NCBI GenBank assembly: GCA_026002265.1
Contig: BOBG01000052.1
Coordinates: 1-14,313 of the forward strand
DNA from: Spirochaetia bacterium
GTDB taxonomy: Bacteria; Spirochaetota; Spirochaetia; Treponematales; Breznakiellaceae
Length of the DNA: 14,313 bases
Reading direction: 5' to 3'
Shown here: positions 1 through 6,245 of the stretch, piece by piece
Position numbering within the stretch: the stretch's first letter is position 1
Layout: the number at the start of each line of letters is the position of its first letter
Translations under genes and position numbers: made by a program
The notes under the pieces: model-generated
Databases searched by the model: none
What the model was told of the DNA's origin: nothing
What the model saw: only the letters and a program-made list of their open reading frames with translations

Positions 1-106
1 TTATTGAGATTTTTAAATGACTTCTTCTATCCTTTTTAAGAAAATCAATATTTTTATTTCCACGCAGATGATCAATTAATATACATGAATCTATCAAATA
101 GTTCAA
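1..106 (-). CDS. VapC-like PIN-domain toxin, N-terminal part (cut by window edge)
   Basis: The first 35 codons are visible and read MNYLIDSCILIDHLRG followed by NKNIDFLKK. This is the usual opening of a PIN-domain ribonuclease toxin: a first beta strand carrying the acidic metal-binding Asp (D6 here), then ILIDHLRG. PIN toxins cleave RNA using acidic residues that bind Mg/Mn; the remaining acidic residues lie outside the window. I take a TTG start at 106-104 because it overlaps the stop of the upstream antitoxin gene by two bases (TTGA), a normal coupled arrangement, and no ATG or GTG fits. The family call is firm from the N-terminus, but integrity of the rest cannot be judged. Confidence 0.8.
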   Translation of the reverse strand, partial: MNYLIDSCILIDHLRGNKNIDFLKKDRRSHLKISI

Positions 107-315
107 TTTTTTACCCAAGCTTTTGCCCGTAATGTTTCTTTGTTTATGTCATAATCTTTCCATAAGCCAAAAACAGCCTGGAGCGGATCATCTTCTTCAG
201 CATCTTTATCTGGTATAGCATATAAATCTTCTATTTTTTTTAAAAGGATCATCCTTTCCTTTTCATTGAGTCCATTAACCTCAGAAATAATCCTGTTTAT
301 TTCTTTCAATGCCAT
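103..315 (-). CDS. VapB-like antitoxin of the PIN-toxin pair
   Basis: A 70-residue acidic protein starting MALKEINRIISEVNG. An ATG 12 codons further upstream is also open, but the ATG at 315 has GGAGG at 321-325 with a five-base spacer, and the upstream one would sit across the -10 box, so I choose 315. The C-terminal half (DPLQAVFGLWKDYDI, then LRAKAWVKN) matches the tail seen in many small antitoxins paired with PIN toxins: a DPL/DPI patch, a VFGLWKD motif and a terminal LRxKAW. This tail would wrap and block the toxin, while the N-terminal helices would bind the operator. Its stop overlaps the toxin start. Function is inferred from motif and pairing. Confidence 0.8.
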   Translation of the reverse strand: MALKEINRIISEVNGLNEKERMILLKKIEDLYAIPDKDAEEDDPLQAVFGLWKDYDINKETLRAKAWVKN

Positions 316-333
316 AATAACCTCCATATCTCT

Positions 334-362
334 ATTATATATGACTTTCAAAAAATATTCAA
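334..362 (-). promoter_or_regulatory. Promoter of the vapBC-like operon
   Basis: On the minus strand a TTGAAT -35 box (362-357) and a perfect TATAAT -10 box (339-334) are separated by 17 bp. The ribosome binding site lies only about nine bases beyond the -10 box, so the leader is very short. The TATATAAT-rich region is a likely operator for autorepression by the toxin-antitoxin complex, as is usual in this class; that part is inference. Confidence 0.65.
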
Positions 363-471
363 CCCCCGAATTTGGTTTTTTATGAATTTACACCAAATCT
401 AATGTCTATTTTTATATAAACTATACCACAGTACATTTTTTCAATAGTTTAGAAAATTTTTGCCCCATTTC

Positions 472-557
472 GCATAACTGCTTTTTGTGCAAGCATTGTC
501 GTTTGATATATTTTCGCTGCGACTTATATCCCAAATCTAAAGAATTGGGTTTTATGC
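472..557 (-). other. attC-like recombination site (cassette junction 1)
   Basis: Read on the minus strand, this element opens with GCATAAAAC (557-549) and closes with GTTATGC (478-472). Between them are a short palindrome (CCCAA/TTGGG, 530-549) and smaller inverted arms. The 32 bases at 471-502 recur with one mismatch at 1954-1985, again at a cassette edge. The sequence just past the box, CGAAATGGGGC, recurs next to the junction near 1406. The inner arms are weaker than in the site at 587-688, so this is a supporting rather than a textbook attC. Confidence 0.45.
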
Positions 558-586
558 CGACCTTTTGTAATGTTTACCGGTCTTTC

Positions 587-688
587 GCATAACGTTCCGG
601 CTGTATATGATGTTTTTGCAAGCCCGATTGCGGTTTTTCGTAGGCCAAGCTGCTACTGCGGCGCAGCGTATACAGTCCTGTTATATGC
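587..688 (-). other. attC-like recombination site downstream of mazF
   Basis: This is the best attC candidate in the window. On the minus strand it begins GCATATAAC (688-680) and ends GTTATGC (593-587); these outer boxes pair over 7 bp with one extra base. Inside them, CTGTATA (675-669) pairs with TATACAG (607-601) over 7 bp after unequal unpaired spacers of 4 and 7 bases. The centre is a variable region of about 60 bases with small GC hairpins. Outer boxes, unpaired spacer, inner boxes and an extrahelical base is the layout of integron attC sites. It starts 12 bp after the mazF stop, where a cassette's attC is expected. Confidence 0.6.
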
Positions 689-700
689 AAGTGCCGCATT

Positions 701-1045
701 TTACAACAATTCTGTATTTTCTATTTCTATAAATCCATTAATAATATCAACAACATCAAATAAAATGTCATCTGGTATTTTTTCTATAAATGTGTAATTT
801 CGTGCGTTTATATCTAATGTCCTTGTCTGATCGCAAAGAATAACACCTGTCGTTTTTGTCCTTTCATCTAATTTTATATGAAACGGATAACTTTTGTCCG
901 TATTTGTTATCGGACAGACTATAGTCAAATTTGAAAAATTGTTAAATGTATTATTACTCACCACTAAAGCAGGCCGTCTACCCCTTTGTTCATGACCAAT
1001 TTGTGGATCAAAGTCAAGCCAAATTATATAACCTTGATTTACCAT
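701..1045 (-). CDS. mazF: MazF/PemK-family mRNA interferase toxin
   Basis: A 114-residue protein of normal MazF length. It opens MVNQGYIIWLDFDPQIGHEQRG, which contains the family hallmark: a beta strand ending in W-x-D-F-D-P, followed by G-x-E-Q-x-G-x-RPALVVS (residues 17-30). The conserved Arg of GRRPALVVS and the Thr in VCPIT (residues 43-47) belong to the RNA-cleaving site of this fold. MazF toxins are sequence-specific endoribonucleases that cut single-stranded mRNA and are held inactive by MazE. The start overlaps the stop of the antitoxin gene by seven bases (ATGGTAA), implying translational coupling. No truncation is visible. An attC-like element follows 12 bp after the stop, suggesting the pair is carried as a gene cassette. 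Confidence 0.93.
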   Translation of the reverse strand: MVNQGYIIWLDFDPQIGHEQRGRRPALVVSNNTFNNFSNLTIVCPITNTDKSYPFHIKLDERTKTTGVILCDQTRTLDINARNYTFIEKIPDDILFDVVDIINGFIEIENTELL

Positions 1046-1305
1046 ATCTCTTTTCCCACTGGAGTTCCCCAGTCAATTTCATTTTGTTGGCTAATAATAT
1101 TCTGGTCATATTTTTCACCAAAATATTCCAAAAGTCGTTCTTTGGTAGTCCGATGTGTTTTTTTGTTTATTTTTTTTATAATAATCATTTCTTTTTCCAG
1201 TATCACATCAACAGTTTCATTTTCTGATATATTGATGTTTTGCAAAAAACTCTTTGGGAGTCGTATTCCTTGACTATTTCCCCATTTAACAATCGCCGTT
1301 TGCAT
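1039..1305 (-). CDS. mazE: MazE/AbrB-family antitoxin
   Basis: An 88-residue protein that opens MQTAIVKWGNSQGIRLPKSF, the classical swapped-hairpin AbrB/MazE DNA-binding motif (V/I-x-K-W-G-N-S-x-G-I-R-L-P). The C-terminal half is charged and ends with EIDWGTPVGKEIW, which resembles the acidic, aromatic tail MazE antitoxins thread across the MazF active site. The start is supported by GGAGGG eight bases upstream and a strong promoter just beyond. It should bind that promoter with the toxin and repress the operon, which is the usual arrangement for the family. Its stop overlaps the mazF start. Confidence 0.93.
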   Translation of the reverse strand: MQTAIVKWGNSQGIRLPKSFLQNINISENETVDVILEKEMIIIKKINKKTHRTTKERLLEYFGEKYDQNIISQQNEIDWGTPVGKEIW

Positions 1306-1329
1306 CTCAATTACCCTCCAAAGACTATA

Positions 1330-1358
1330 AGTATATCCCTATTTTGAAGACAAGTCAA
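1330..1358 (-). promoter_or_regulatory. Promoter of mazEF
   Basis: On the minus strand TTGACT (1358-1353) and TATACT (1335-1330) are separated by exactly 17 bp. They are followed by a short leader, GGAGGG and the mazE ATG. That this cassette carries its own near-consensus promoter is typical of toxin-antitoxin cassettes. Confidence 0.75.
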
Positions 1359-1405
1359 AAGTTTTTTGAAAATTTCTTCAATATTTTTAAGTTTGGCCCC
1401 ATTTC

Positions 1406-1464
1406 GTATAGCGTGTGTTAAATGATGTCCCCGCTCTGTCTCTAATCAAATATACAAGTTATAT
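1406..1464 (-). other. Degenerate attC-like site between the DUF2442 gene and mazEF
   Basis: On the minus strand the element opens ATATAAC (1464-1458), the same box that opens the mazF-side site. It closes with GCTATAC (1412-1406), a variant of GTTATGC, followed by CGAAATGGGGC, which is also found after the box at 472-478. It starts about 16 bp after the stop of the DUF2442 gene. Inner arms are poor, so it may be decayed. Confidence 0.35.
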
Positions 1465-1480
1465 ACATAGTTCTTGATAT

Positions 1481-1729
1481 TTAGTAGTTTTCTGCCAAAA
1501 CACTATTGTAATACAATTCGTCTGGGCAAATATCAATTTCATTTAACCATTCGATGGTTATAGGGTTTATTTTAACTGACCTAAATACTGCAAGATTTTT
1601 TATTGGTGCAAAGTAGGTATCCTCAAGATATGGGCTAACATCAAAAATTCGATTTTCATCATTATCGAAAGTTATCAATAACTTATAGTACTCAAGCGGT
1701 ATTACTGCAACAGGATAATGACTTTTCAT
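1481..1729 (-). CDS. DUF2442 family protein
   Basis: An 82-residue protein (MKSHYPVAVIPLEYYKLLITFDN at its start) of the usual length for the small DUF2442 family. It shows the family pattern: a V-x-P-L-x-Y-x-L-x-I-x-F strand pair, the FDVSPYL motif (residues 29-35) and the I-x-W-x-N-E-I-D-I-x-P-D-E-L-Y segment (residues 58-72). The biochemical role is unknown. Members are very often encoded next to a DUF4160 gene, and the two have been suspected to form toxin-antitoxin-like modules; that role is not established. Here the DUF4160 partner is the broken gene just upstream, two bases away. The family call is confident. Confidence 0.85.
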   Translation of the reverse strand: MKSHYPVAVIPLEYYKLLITFDNDENRIFDVSPYLEDTYFAPIKNLAVFRSVKINPITIEWLNEIDICPDELYYNSVLAENY

Positions 1730-1731
1730 AA

Positions 1732-1913
1732 TTAACTCTCCAATCCTTTTATTTTAATGACTTCACCATTCTCATTAAGCGCAGTCCATACTGCATTTAT
1801 TTCATCTTCACGCAGTGCGACCCATGCTTCAACATATTTTTATTGCTTACGCGGAAGTGAACCAGCAAGTATTTCTCCATTCGCAGCTATCGACGAAAAT
1901 TTATTGAATGCAA
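1732..1913 (-). pseudogene. DUF4160 gene remnant (5'-truncated, internal stop)
   Basis: The minus strand reads NKFSSIAANGEILAGSLPRKQ, then a TAA stop (1842-1840). The same frame continues KYVEAWVALREDEINAVWTAL to a TAA at 1734-1732. The pattern G-E-x-L-x-G-S-L-P-x-K-Q...V-x-A-W-V-x-L-R-x-D-E-x-x-A-x-W is characteristic of DUF4160. The usual N-terminal part of about 30 residues, with the histidine-rich HLPHIHA-like motif, is missing because homology stops near 1913. Both defects point to an inactive gene. The downstream DUF2442 start lies two bases past the final stop, so the pair was once translationally coupled. Confidence 0.75.
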
Positions 1914-1954
1914 TTATAGCATAATATAATTATTTTGTTAAGGGTGGGGATTTC

Positions 1955-2030
1955 GCATAACTGTTTTTTGTGCAAGCATTGTCGTGATATATTTGCGGGT
2001 TAGTTGTTATGGTAAAGTTTTCCGTTATCC
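1955..2030 (-). other. attC-like element at the right edge of the cassette run
   Basis: GTTATGC (1961-1955, minus strand) is followed by GAAATC, and 32 bases around it (1954-1985) repeat 471-502 with one mismatch. On the far side are CCATAAC (2012-2006) and GGATAAC (2030-2024) boxes. Next to these is the palindrome CCAAAATCT/AGAATTGG (2029-2047), also present at 530-549. The two copies therefore share both an edge and an adjoining palindrome. The remaining sequence at 1914-1950 is AT-rich without a recognisable gene. Confidence 0.45.
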
Positions 2031-2066
2031 AAAATCTAAAGAATTGGGATGCATATCGGATTCCAT

Positions 2067-2092
2067 AAAAAAAACCGCCCCCGAAGGAGCGG
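2067..2092 (-). terminator. Rho-independent terminator of the lipoprotein gene
   Basis: On the minus strand CCGCTCC pairs with GGGGCGG over 7 bp around a TTCG loop, directly followed by eight U residues. It lies about 40 bp past the stop of the lipoprotein gene. It is the cleanest terminator in the window. Confidence 0.9.
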
Positions 2093-2130
2093 CTCGTTCA
2101 ATCAACCGGAATTAACCGGCTGCACGTATG

Positions 2131-2910
2131 CTATGCACCAATAGTGACGCTAGTGTTTCCAGCGTCTCCACTAGTCGGGATCGTAAGAGTCCCGTCAATG
2201 GTTGTTTTGGCTTTGATCGCCGTGTTCTGCGTGGTATCAATTACAATAGCATCGCCACTATTGGCTGAACTAACGACAAAGGTCACTGTAAGTATTTTAC
2301 CGGTTCCATCTATTGCACCTGAAGCACTGGTGAGACCACTACCACCGCCACCGGTGCTAAAAGTGAACCAAGCTGCAAGATCATCCGAAGCGCCTACTGT
2401 CCAGGTTGCACCATCACCGGTGAGAGTCAACACTGCTTTGTTAGCTTCGGTTGGGTCGATGTCAGTAAGTGCTAAGGATCCATCGATGCAAGGTACTGCT
2501 GGTAGAACGATAGTGATTGCTGAACCAGTGGCAGTATTATCCGTAGTACCAGTTTTAGTAACTGTGAAGGTTGCTATTGCGCTACCAGGTGTTCCAGCAC
2601 GATCTGTACCGGTGGTACCATCAGTCGGATTAGTAATAGCTCCCCATGTTCCTACTGTGACAGTGTAACCACTAGCCACCTTACTCTGTGCTGCTGCTAT
2701 GATAGCAGCTTTTACATTAACTTCAGTCTCTGCATTCGCAACTGGGTCCAACGCTTCTGCAACAGCAGTCGCGGTCAGTTTTGCCAACTCAGTTTTTGCA
2801 CCGGCAGCCGGATCTGTCTCTGTCTCTTCATCTTCCGGACAGCCAGTCAAACCAAATGTCAGCGCAAGGGCCAACAATCCAACGAAAGCTAGTTTCGTGT
2901 TCTTTTTCAT
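2131..2910 (-). CDS. Ala/Thr/Gly-rich surface lipoprotein, function unknown
   Basis: A 259-residue exported protein. The N-terminus MKKNTKLAFVGLLALALTFG is a lysine start and hydrophobic core, followed by LTGC, a lipobox giving an acylated Cys at residue 24; an acidic patch (PEDEETETD) follows. The mature part is low in charge and aromatics and rich in Ala, Thr, Gly and Ser. It contains beta-rich stretches such as TVTKTGTTDN and the Gly run FSTGGGGSG, suggesting an Ig-like or other beta-sandwich fold, but I recognise no specific family. The start is supported by AGGAGG just upstream and a clean terminator follows the stop. It appears monocistronic. It is probably anchored in the cell envelope; function is not assignable. 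Confidence 0.75.
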   Translation of the reverse strand: MKKNTKLAFVGLLALALTFGLTGCPEDEETETDPAAGAKTELAKLTATAVAEALDPVANAETEVNVKAAIIAAAQSKVASGYTVTVGTWGAITNPTDGTTGTDRAGTPGSAIATFTVTKTGTTDNTATGSAITIVLPAVPCIDGSLALTDIDPTEANKAVLTLTGDGATWTVGASDDLAAWFTFSTGGGGSGLTSASGAIDGTGKILTVTFVVSSANSGDAIVIDTTQNTAIKAKTTIDGTLTIPTSGDAGNTSVTIGA

Positions 2911-3165
2911 AAAAGAACCTCCTGTAAAAAGTATGTGAAGCTAAAACTGGACAAGCGACACTCCTGATACCGCTTATTCAATTGTTTCAAGGACCGAAGT
3001 CACAGGAACTCCACGATTCAAAACTTATCACCTTTTTCTTTTCTCGTCAATTATTTTGGCTGTTTTTTTTAATTTTTTTGCCGTGTGTGTAGCCCACCAC
3101 AGAGGCACATAGGAAGGGAAGGCAGTCACAGGGGTTGAAGTACCATAGGGAAGAAGAAAGAATAG
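2911..3165. other. Intergenic region without recognisable gene
   Basis: Apart from the ribosome binding site of the lipoprotein gene (AGGAGG near 2918-2925) I see no coding pattern or RNA gene. T-rich runs near 3060-3080 lack a paired stem before them. No convincing promoter with both boxes was found. Confidence 0.4.
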
Positions 3166-3248
3166 AGTCCACGAATGGCACAAATTAACACGAATAAGAA
3201 AAATAATTGAAGTATTCATTCGTGAATATTCGTGTGTATTCGTGGACT
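3166..3248. repeat. CCACGAAT-family palindromic repeat, copy 1
   Basis: The outer arms AGTCCACGAAT (3166-3176) and ATTCGTGGACT (3238-3248) are perfect 11-bp inverted repeats. Inner TTAACACGAAT and ATTCGTG segments extend the foldback. It can form a long imperfect hairpin in DNA or RNA. It carries no ORF of its own. Confidence 0.85.
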
Positions 3249-3337
3249 TTTCTTTCCGGATCCGTAAAACGTATAATAGTGAATGAAGCAATACAACTGC
3301 AAAGGTACGCAAACTATAGGCATGAATGTATGAATAG

Positions 3338-3419
3338 AGTCCACGAATGTCACAAATTAACACGAATAAGAGAAATGAATGAAGTATTCATTCGTGAATA
3401 TTCGTGTGTATTCGTGGAC
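3338..3419. repeat. CCACGAAT-family palindromic repeat, copy 2
   Basis: A near-identical copy of the element at 3166-3248, in the same orientation and 172 bp further on. It has the same AGTCCACGAAT left arm and ATTCGTGGAC right arm. The 90 bp between the copies hold no recognisable gene. Confidence 0.85.
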
Positions 3420-3442
3420 CGCTACGGATTTTACCAGAACTA

Positions 3443-3457
3443 CCCCCCGTTGGGGGA
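3443..3457 (-). terminator. Stem-loop right after the FKBP stop
   Basis: On the minus strand CCCCC-AAC-GGGGG begins two bases after the stop codon at 3459. The GC-only stem is strong, but no U tract follows. It may protect the mRNA 3' end or end transcription weakly. The assignment as a terminator is uncertain. Confidence 0.4.
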
Positions 3458-3458
3458 C

Positions 3459-4127
3459 TTATTCAATAATTTCAAGCAGCTCTACGGTAAAGATAATCGT
3501 TGAATAGGCCGGAATCAGTTGATTTATCCCTTGGGCGCCGTATGCGAGCGATGAAGGAACGTAAAAACGTGCGCTACCGCCCTCACGCATAAGCTGAACG
3601 CCTTCGGAAAATCCGGGGATGATGCCGACTAGATCGAATTCTGACGGAGCGCCCCGGTCATAAGAACTGTCAAACACCGTATCGTCAGTCAGCACTCCCT
3701 CATACTGAACGCTCACCACAGACTCTGCCGTTGGGTACCGGCCCGTTCCTTCTTTTATAACTTCATACTGCAAACCTGTAGCGGTGGTCTGCACGCCCGG
3801 TTTTTTGGCATTTGCTGCAAGCCATTCTTGTTCCTGTACACTCAAGTTATCGGCTTGTTTTGCATCCGCTGCTGCAAAAGCTTCCTGTACTATGTTGATG
3901 GCATCATCTACACCAAAACGGGGAGTCCCTTCAATGGATTCCCGAAGTCCGCGGGCCAGCGCGGCGTAGTTTATCTCCAAACCGCTCTCCCTCAAGTCCT
4001 CGCCGAGGATCTGTCCAAGCGCGTAACTGGTATCTGATTTTTGCGTAACAGATTCCGCACTTCCAACTGCAAAACTAAGTCCTGCGGCAAACATAGCGCA
4101 TACGAATGCACACACAAATTTTTTCAT
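3459..4127 (-). CDS. Exported FKBP-type peptidyl-prolyl isomerase, Mip/FkpA-like
   Basis: A 222-residue protein with a Sec signal peptide (MKKFVCAFVCAMFAAGLSFA, cleavage likely near residue 20-24). A helical FKBP_N dimerisation domain spans about 32-105 (SYALGQILGEDL at its start), and an FKBP_C catalytic domain about 113-222. Active-pocket residues are visible: Y142 and the VFD of 151-153, IIPG at 169-172 and LAYG at 194-197. The pocket floor, usually Trp in VIPGWxEG, is Phe (F173), unlike in the neighbouring paralogue. Proteins of this type catalyse prolyl cis-trans isomerisation and assist folding of exported proteins. AAGGAG lies five bases before the start. No Cys lipobox is seen, so it is probably periplasmic. 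Confidence 0.92.
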   Translation of the reverse strand: MKKFVCAFVCAMFAAGLSFAVGSAESVTQKSDTSYALGQILGEDLRESGLEINYAALARGLRESIEGTPRFGVDDAINIVQEAFAAADAKQADNLSVQEQEWLAANAKKPGVQTTATGLQYEVIKEGTGRYPTAESVVSVQYEGVLTDDTVFDSSYDRGAPSEFDLVGIIPGFSEGVQLMREGGSARFYVPSSLAYGAQGINQLIPAYSTIIFTVELLEIIE

Positions 4128-4264
4128 AACTACTCCTTAAAAATATTTTAAAGGATTCGCGGTTTAATGACCGGATTCCTTTTCCATACATTACTTTGTT
4201 TCGAGATCTTCCAGAGTTAATGTTAATTGATCGGTTGCAATACGTGCCCGGTCCATGGAATTAT

Positions 4265-4960
4265 TCAGTTTTCACCGGAATTGTCCGGTGCAACAATATC
4301 GAGAAGTTCAATTTTAAAAATGAGCGGTGCATAAGATGGAATATCGCCTTGGCCCCGTTCCCCGTACCCAAGTTCTGAAGGAATAAAGAGCCGGTAGGTA
4401 CTCCCCACATTCATCAGTCCTACACCTTCAGTCCACCCGGGAATCACACCGGATAATTGAAATTCAGTGGGCTGGCCCCGGTCGTAGGAACTGTCAAAAA
4501 CAGTACCATCGCTCAGAGTCCCCTCATAATGAACCCGGACCGTCTCGCTCGGCAGAGGTTTTTTCCCGGTTCCTTCGATGAGTACCTCGTACTGGAGTCC
4601 GGTTTCCGTCACATGGATTCCGGGCTTTTTCTTATTTTCCTCGAGAAAAGCTTGTTCCTTGTCAATCAATTTTTGCAATATACCTTGGTAGAGTGCATTG
4701 ATTTTCTCCATCGCTTCTTCATTGGAAAAACGCGGGTTTCCCTCGTAATATTCTTGAAAGCCTTGTATCAACGAATCATAGTCAAATTCTAAACCGCTAT
4801 TCCGGTATTGAGATGCCATCGCCATACCAAGCGCGTAGCTCCCGTCACGGTCTTCAGCACTTTTTGAGCTTGTACCGGAAACAGAGTCGGAAACATTTCC
4901 TTTACAGGAAAAAGAGATAAACATAGCTGCACACAGAAGAAGCATGCACATTTTCTTCAT
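4265..4960 (-). CDS. FKBP-type peptidyl-prolyl isomerase lipoprotein, Mip/FkpA-like
   Basis: A 231-residue paralogue of the next gene downstream. The N-terminus MKKMCMLLLCAAMFISFSC ends in a Cys at residue 19 in a relaxed spirochaete-type lipobox, and a Ser-rich linker follows, so it is probably a membrane-anchored lipoprotein. The FKBP_N helical domain covers about 40-110 (SYALGMAMASQYRNSGL). The FKBP_C domain covers about 122-224, with Y145, the VFD of 154-156, VIPGW at 172-176 (canonical Trp present) and LGYG at 197-200. The short tail APDNSGEN is encoded by a DNA palindrome. The start has GGAG nine bases before the ATG. The 137-bp gap to the paralogue has no obvious terminator, so co-transcription is possible. 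Roles in envelope protein folding are inferred from the family. Confidence 0.93.
   Translation of the reverse strand: MKKMCMLLLCAAMFISFSCKGNVSDSVSGTSSKSAEDRDGSYALGMAMASQYRNSGLEFDYDSLIQGFQEYYEGNPRFSNEEAMEKINALYQGILQKLIDKEQAFLEENKKKPGIHVTETGLQYEVLIEGTGKKPLPSETVRVHYEGTLSDGTVFDSSYDRGQPTEFQLSGVIPGWTEGVGLMNVGSTYRLFIPSELGYGERGQGDIPSYAPLIFKIELLDIVAPDNSGEN
4274..4291. other. Palindrome at the 3' end of the FKBP lipoprotein gene
   Basis: CACCGG and CCGGTG flank a six-base centre, forming a perfect 6-bp GC-rich stem inside the last codons. It has no U tract. It might attenuate read-through toward the downstream FKBP gene, but this is speculative. Confidence 0.35.
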
Positions 4961-4998
4961 AAAATCTCCATAAAATTTTTCTACTGTATAATACTGTC

Positions 4999-5028
4999 AG
5001 TGTACTCTTTTCAAAAAATCTATGTCAA
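4999..5028 (-). promoter_or_regulatory. Promoter of the FKBP lipoprotein gene
   Basis: On the minus strand a perfect TTGACA (5028-5023) is followed after 18 bp by TACACT (5004-4999). The start codon at 4960 is about 38 bp beyond. A TATAAT (4987-4992) for the plus-strand gene lies in the same divergent region, but I see no good -35 box for it. Confidence 0.6.
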
Positions 5029-5066
5029 GATACCGGAATCATGCTACTATGAATCCGGAGGCCCTT

Positions 5067-5918
5067 ATGAAATTGTTGTTTAGTGTGATCGTGGGGATGA
5101 TGGTGGCGCTTGAACTGTGCGGAGCGCAGACTATATTCCCATACCGGGTTGGGGATTTTGAAGTGTTTATGCTCGTAGAGAGTACCGGAACCAGCCGTCC
5201 CGGAATCCTGATCGGTGCAGACGATGCCCAGCTTCAGCGTTATCTTCCGGCCGGTACCTATCAATCAGAAACAAATACCTTTGTGATCCGGACTCCTGAC
5301 CGAATTCTTGTGATTGATACCGGATTCGGAGGAGCGATTTTTGATTCTCTAAAAACCCTGAACATTGGTCCGGAACAAGTTGACGCGGTATTGCTCACGC
5401 ACCTCCACGGTGACCATATCGGCGGACTCGCCCGGAATGGACAGTCCCTTTTTCCCAATGCAACCATATATCTTTCGTCTGCGGAGCAGGAATATTGGAC
5501 TGTAACGAATCCGAATCAAGGTGCAATCAACGCACTCGCACCCTACAAAACCCGTACCACGACCTTTGCTCCGAATCAGTTGAATGAATCCCGTACCAGT
5601 CTTTTTCCCGGAATCAGTGCTATAGCGGCATTTGGCCACACGCCAGGTCACACCATGTACCTGCTTGAATCCAAGGGGCAGACTCTCCTTATATGGGGAG
5701 ATTTAATGCACGTACAAGATATACAGGTTCCGGTTCCGTCTATTTCTGTAACCTACGATACAGATCCGGCTGCAGCTGCACGTATCCGGACTCAGGTTTT
5801 ACAGTATGCGGCATCAACCGGCATCCCAGTCGCCGGAATGCACCTAGTGTACCCTGCCATCGGCGGGATTCGGTTGGAAAATAACACATTCCGGTTTTCT
5901 CCGAGCATACAGCGTTAG
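5067..5918 (+). CDS. Exported metallo-beta-lactamase-fold hydrolase
   Basis: A 283-residue protein with an N-terminal signal peptide (MKLLFSVIVGMMVALELCGA). I choose the ATG at 5067 because GGAGG sits five bases before it and the signal peptide starts exactly there; an in-frame ATG at 5022 lacks both. Zinc-binding motifs of the fold are complete: HLHGDH (residues 112-117), GHTPGH (190-195), the Asp of WGDLMH (D212) and a late His in AGMH (H259). VIDTGFGG (about 82-89) is the usual strand before the active site. The closest general class is AidC/GloB-like MBL hydrolases, which include lactonases and thioesterases. The substrate cannot be told from sequence. It is divergent from the FKBP genes and likely acts in the periplasm or outside the cell. 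Confidence 0.9.
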   Translation: MKLLFSVIVGMMVALELCGAQTIFPYRVGDFEVFMLVESTGTSRPGILIGADDAQLQRYLPAGTYQSETNTFVIRTPDRILVIDTGFGGAIFDSLKTLNIGPEQVDAVLLTHLHGDHIGGLARNGQSLFPNATIYLSSAEQEYWTVTNPNQGAINALAPYKTRTTTFAPNQLNESRTSLFPGISAIAAFGHTPGHTMYLLESKGQTLLIWGDLMHVQDIQVPVPSISVTYDTDPAAAARIRTQVLQYAASTGIPVAGMHLVYPAIGGIRLENNTFRFSPSIQR

Positions 5919-5972
5919 CAGATCTGTCTACAAATGAAGAAGAGGATGAGGGGGTGTCTTCCCCCTGCCTCT

Positions 5973-6170
5973 ATCACGACAGGCTCGATAACCGGGCATC
6001 GAGCCTGTCGTGATGCCGGCACCCCCCTCGTAATTGAAAGCGTTCTCTGAATCAGTCGAAGGCGTTCCCTGAGCCTGTCGAAGGGAACACCGGAAGATGT
6101 CCACGAATACACACGAATATCCACTAATAAAAACGATATTCATTCGTGTTAATTCGTGCCATTCGTGGAT
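5973..6170. repeat. Composite repeat, copy 1 (long hairpin + TTCGA repeat + CCACGAAT palindrome)
   Basis: It starts with a perfect 17-bp inverted repeat (5973-5989 with 5998-6014) around an 8-base loop. Next is a G/C-run segment, then a GAGCCTGTCGAAGG motif (6071-6084). It ends in a CCACGAAT-family palindrome (6099-6170). The same order recurs about 273 bp downstream and, inverted, at 12740-12892. No protein is encoded. Confidence 0.85.
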
Positions 6171-6245
6171 CCAGATCGAGGTCTGACCCCGATTATCTCA
6201 TTATGTTGAAAATAAATATGGAGGTCTGTCCCCAAGCCCGCCGTC

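Noticed and set aside
570..797. Plus-strand ORF of 75 codons
   Set aside because: It overlaps the attC-like element and the mazF 3' end, has no ribosome binding site, and its composition follows the antisense of known genes.
2144..2668. Long plus-strand ORF of 174 codons opposite the lipoprotein gene
   Set aside because: It is an antisense shadow of the Ala/Thr-rich lipoprotein; only the minus frame has a signal peptide, ribosome binding site and terminator.
3166..3419. A CRISPR array, because of evenly repeated short motifs
   Set aside because: The repeats are long palindromes with only two units here, no uniform spacers, and no cas genes are present.
5022..5066. Upstream in-frame ATG for the MBL-fold hydrolase
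   Set aside because: It would add 15 residues before an otherwise typical signal peptide and lacks a ribosome binding site, while the ATG at 5067 has GGAGG.
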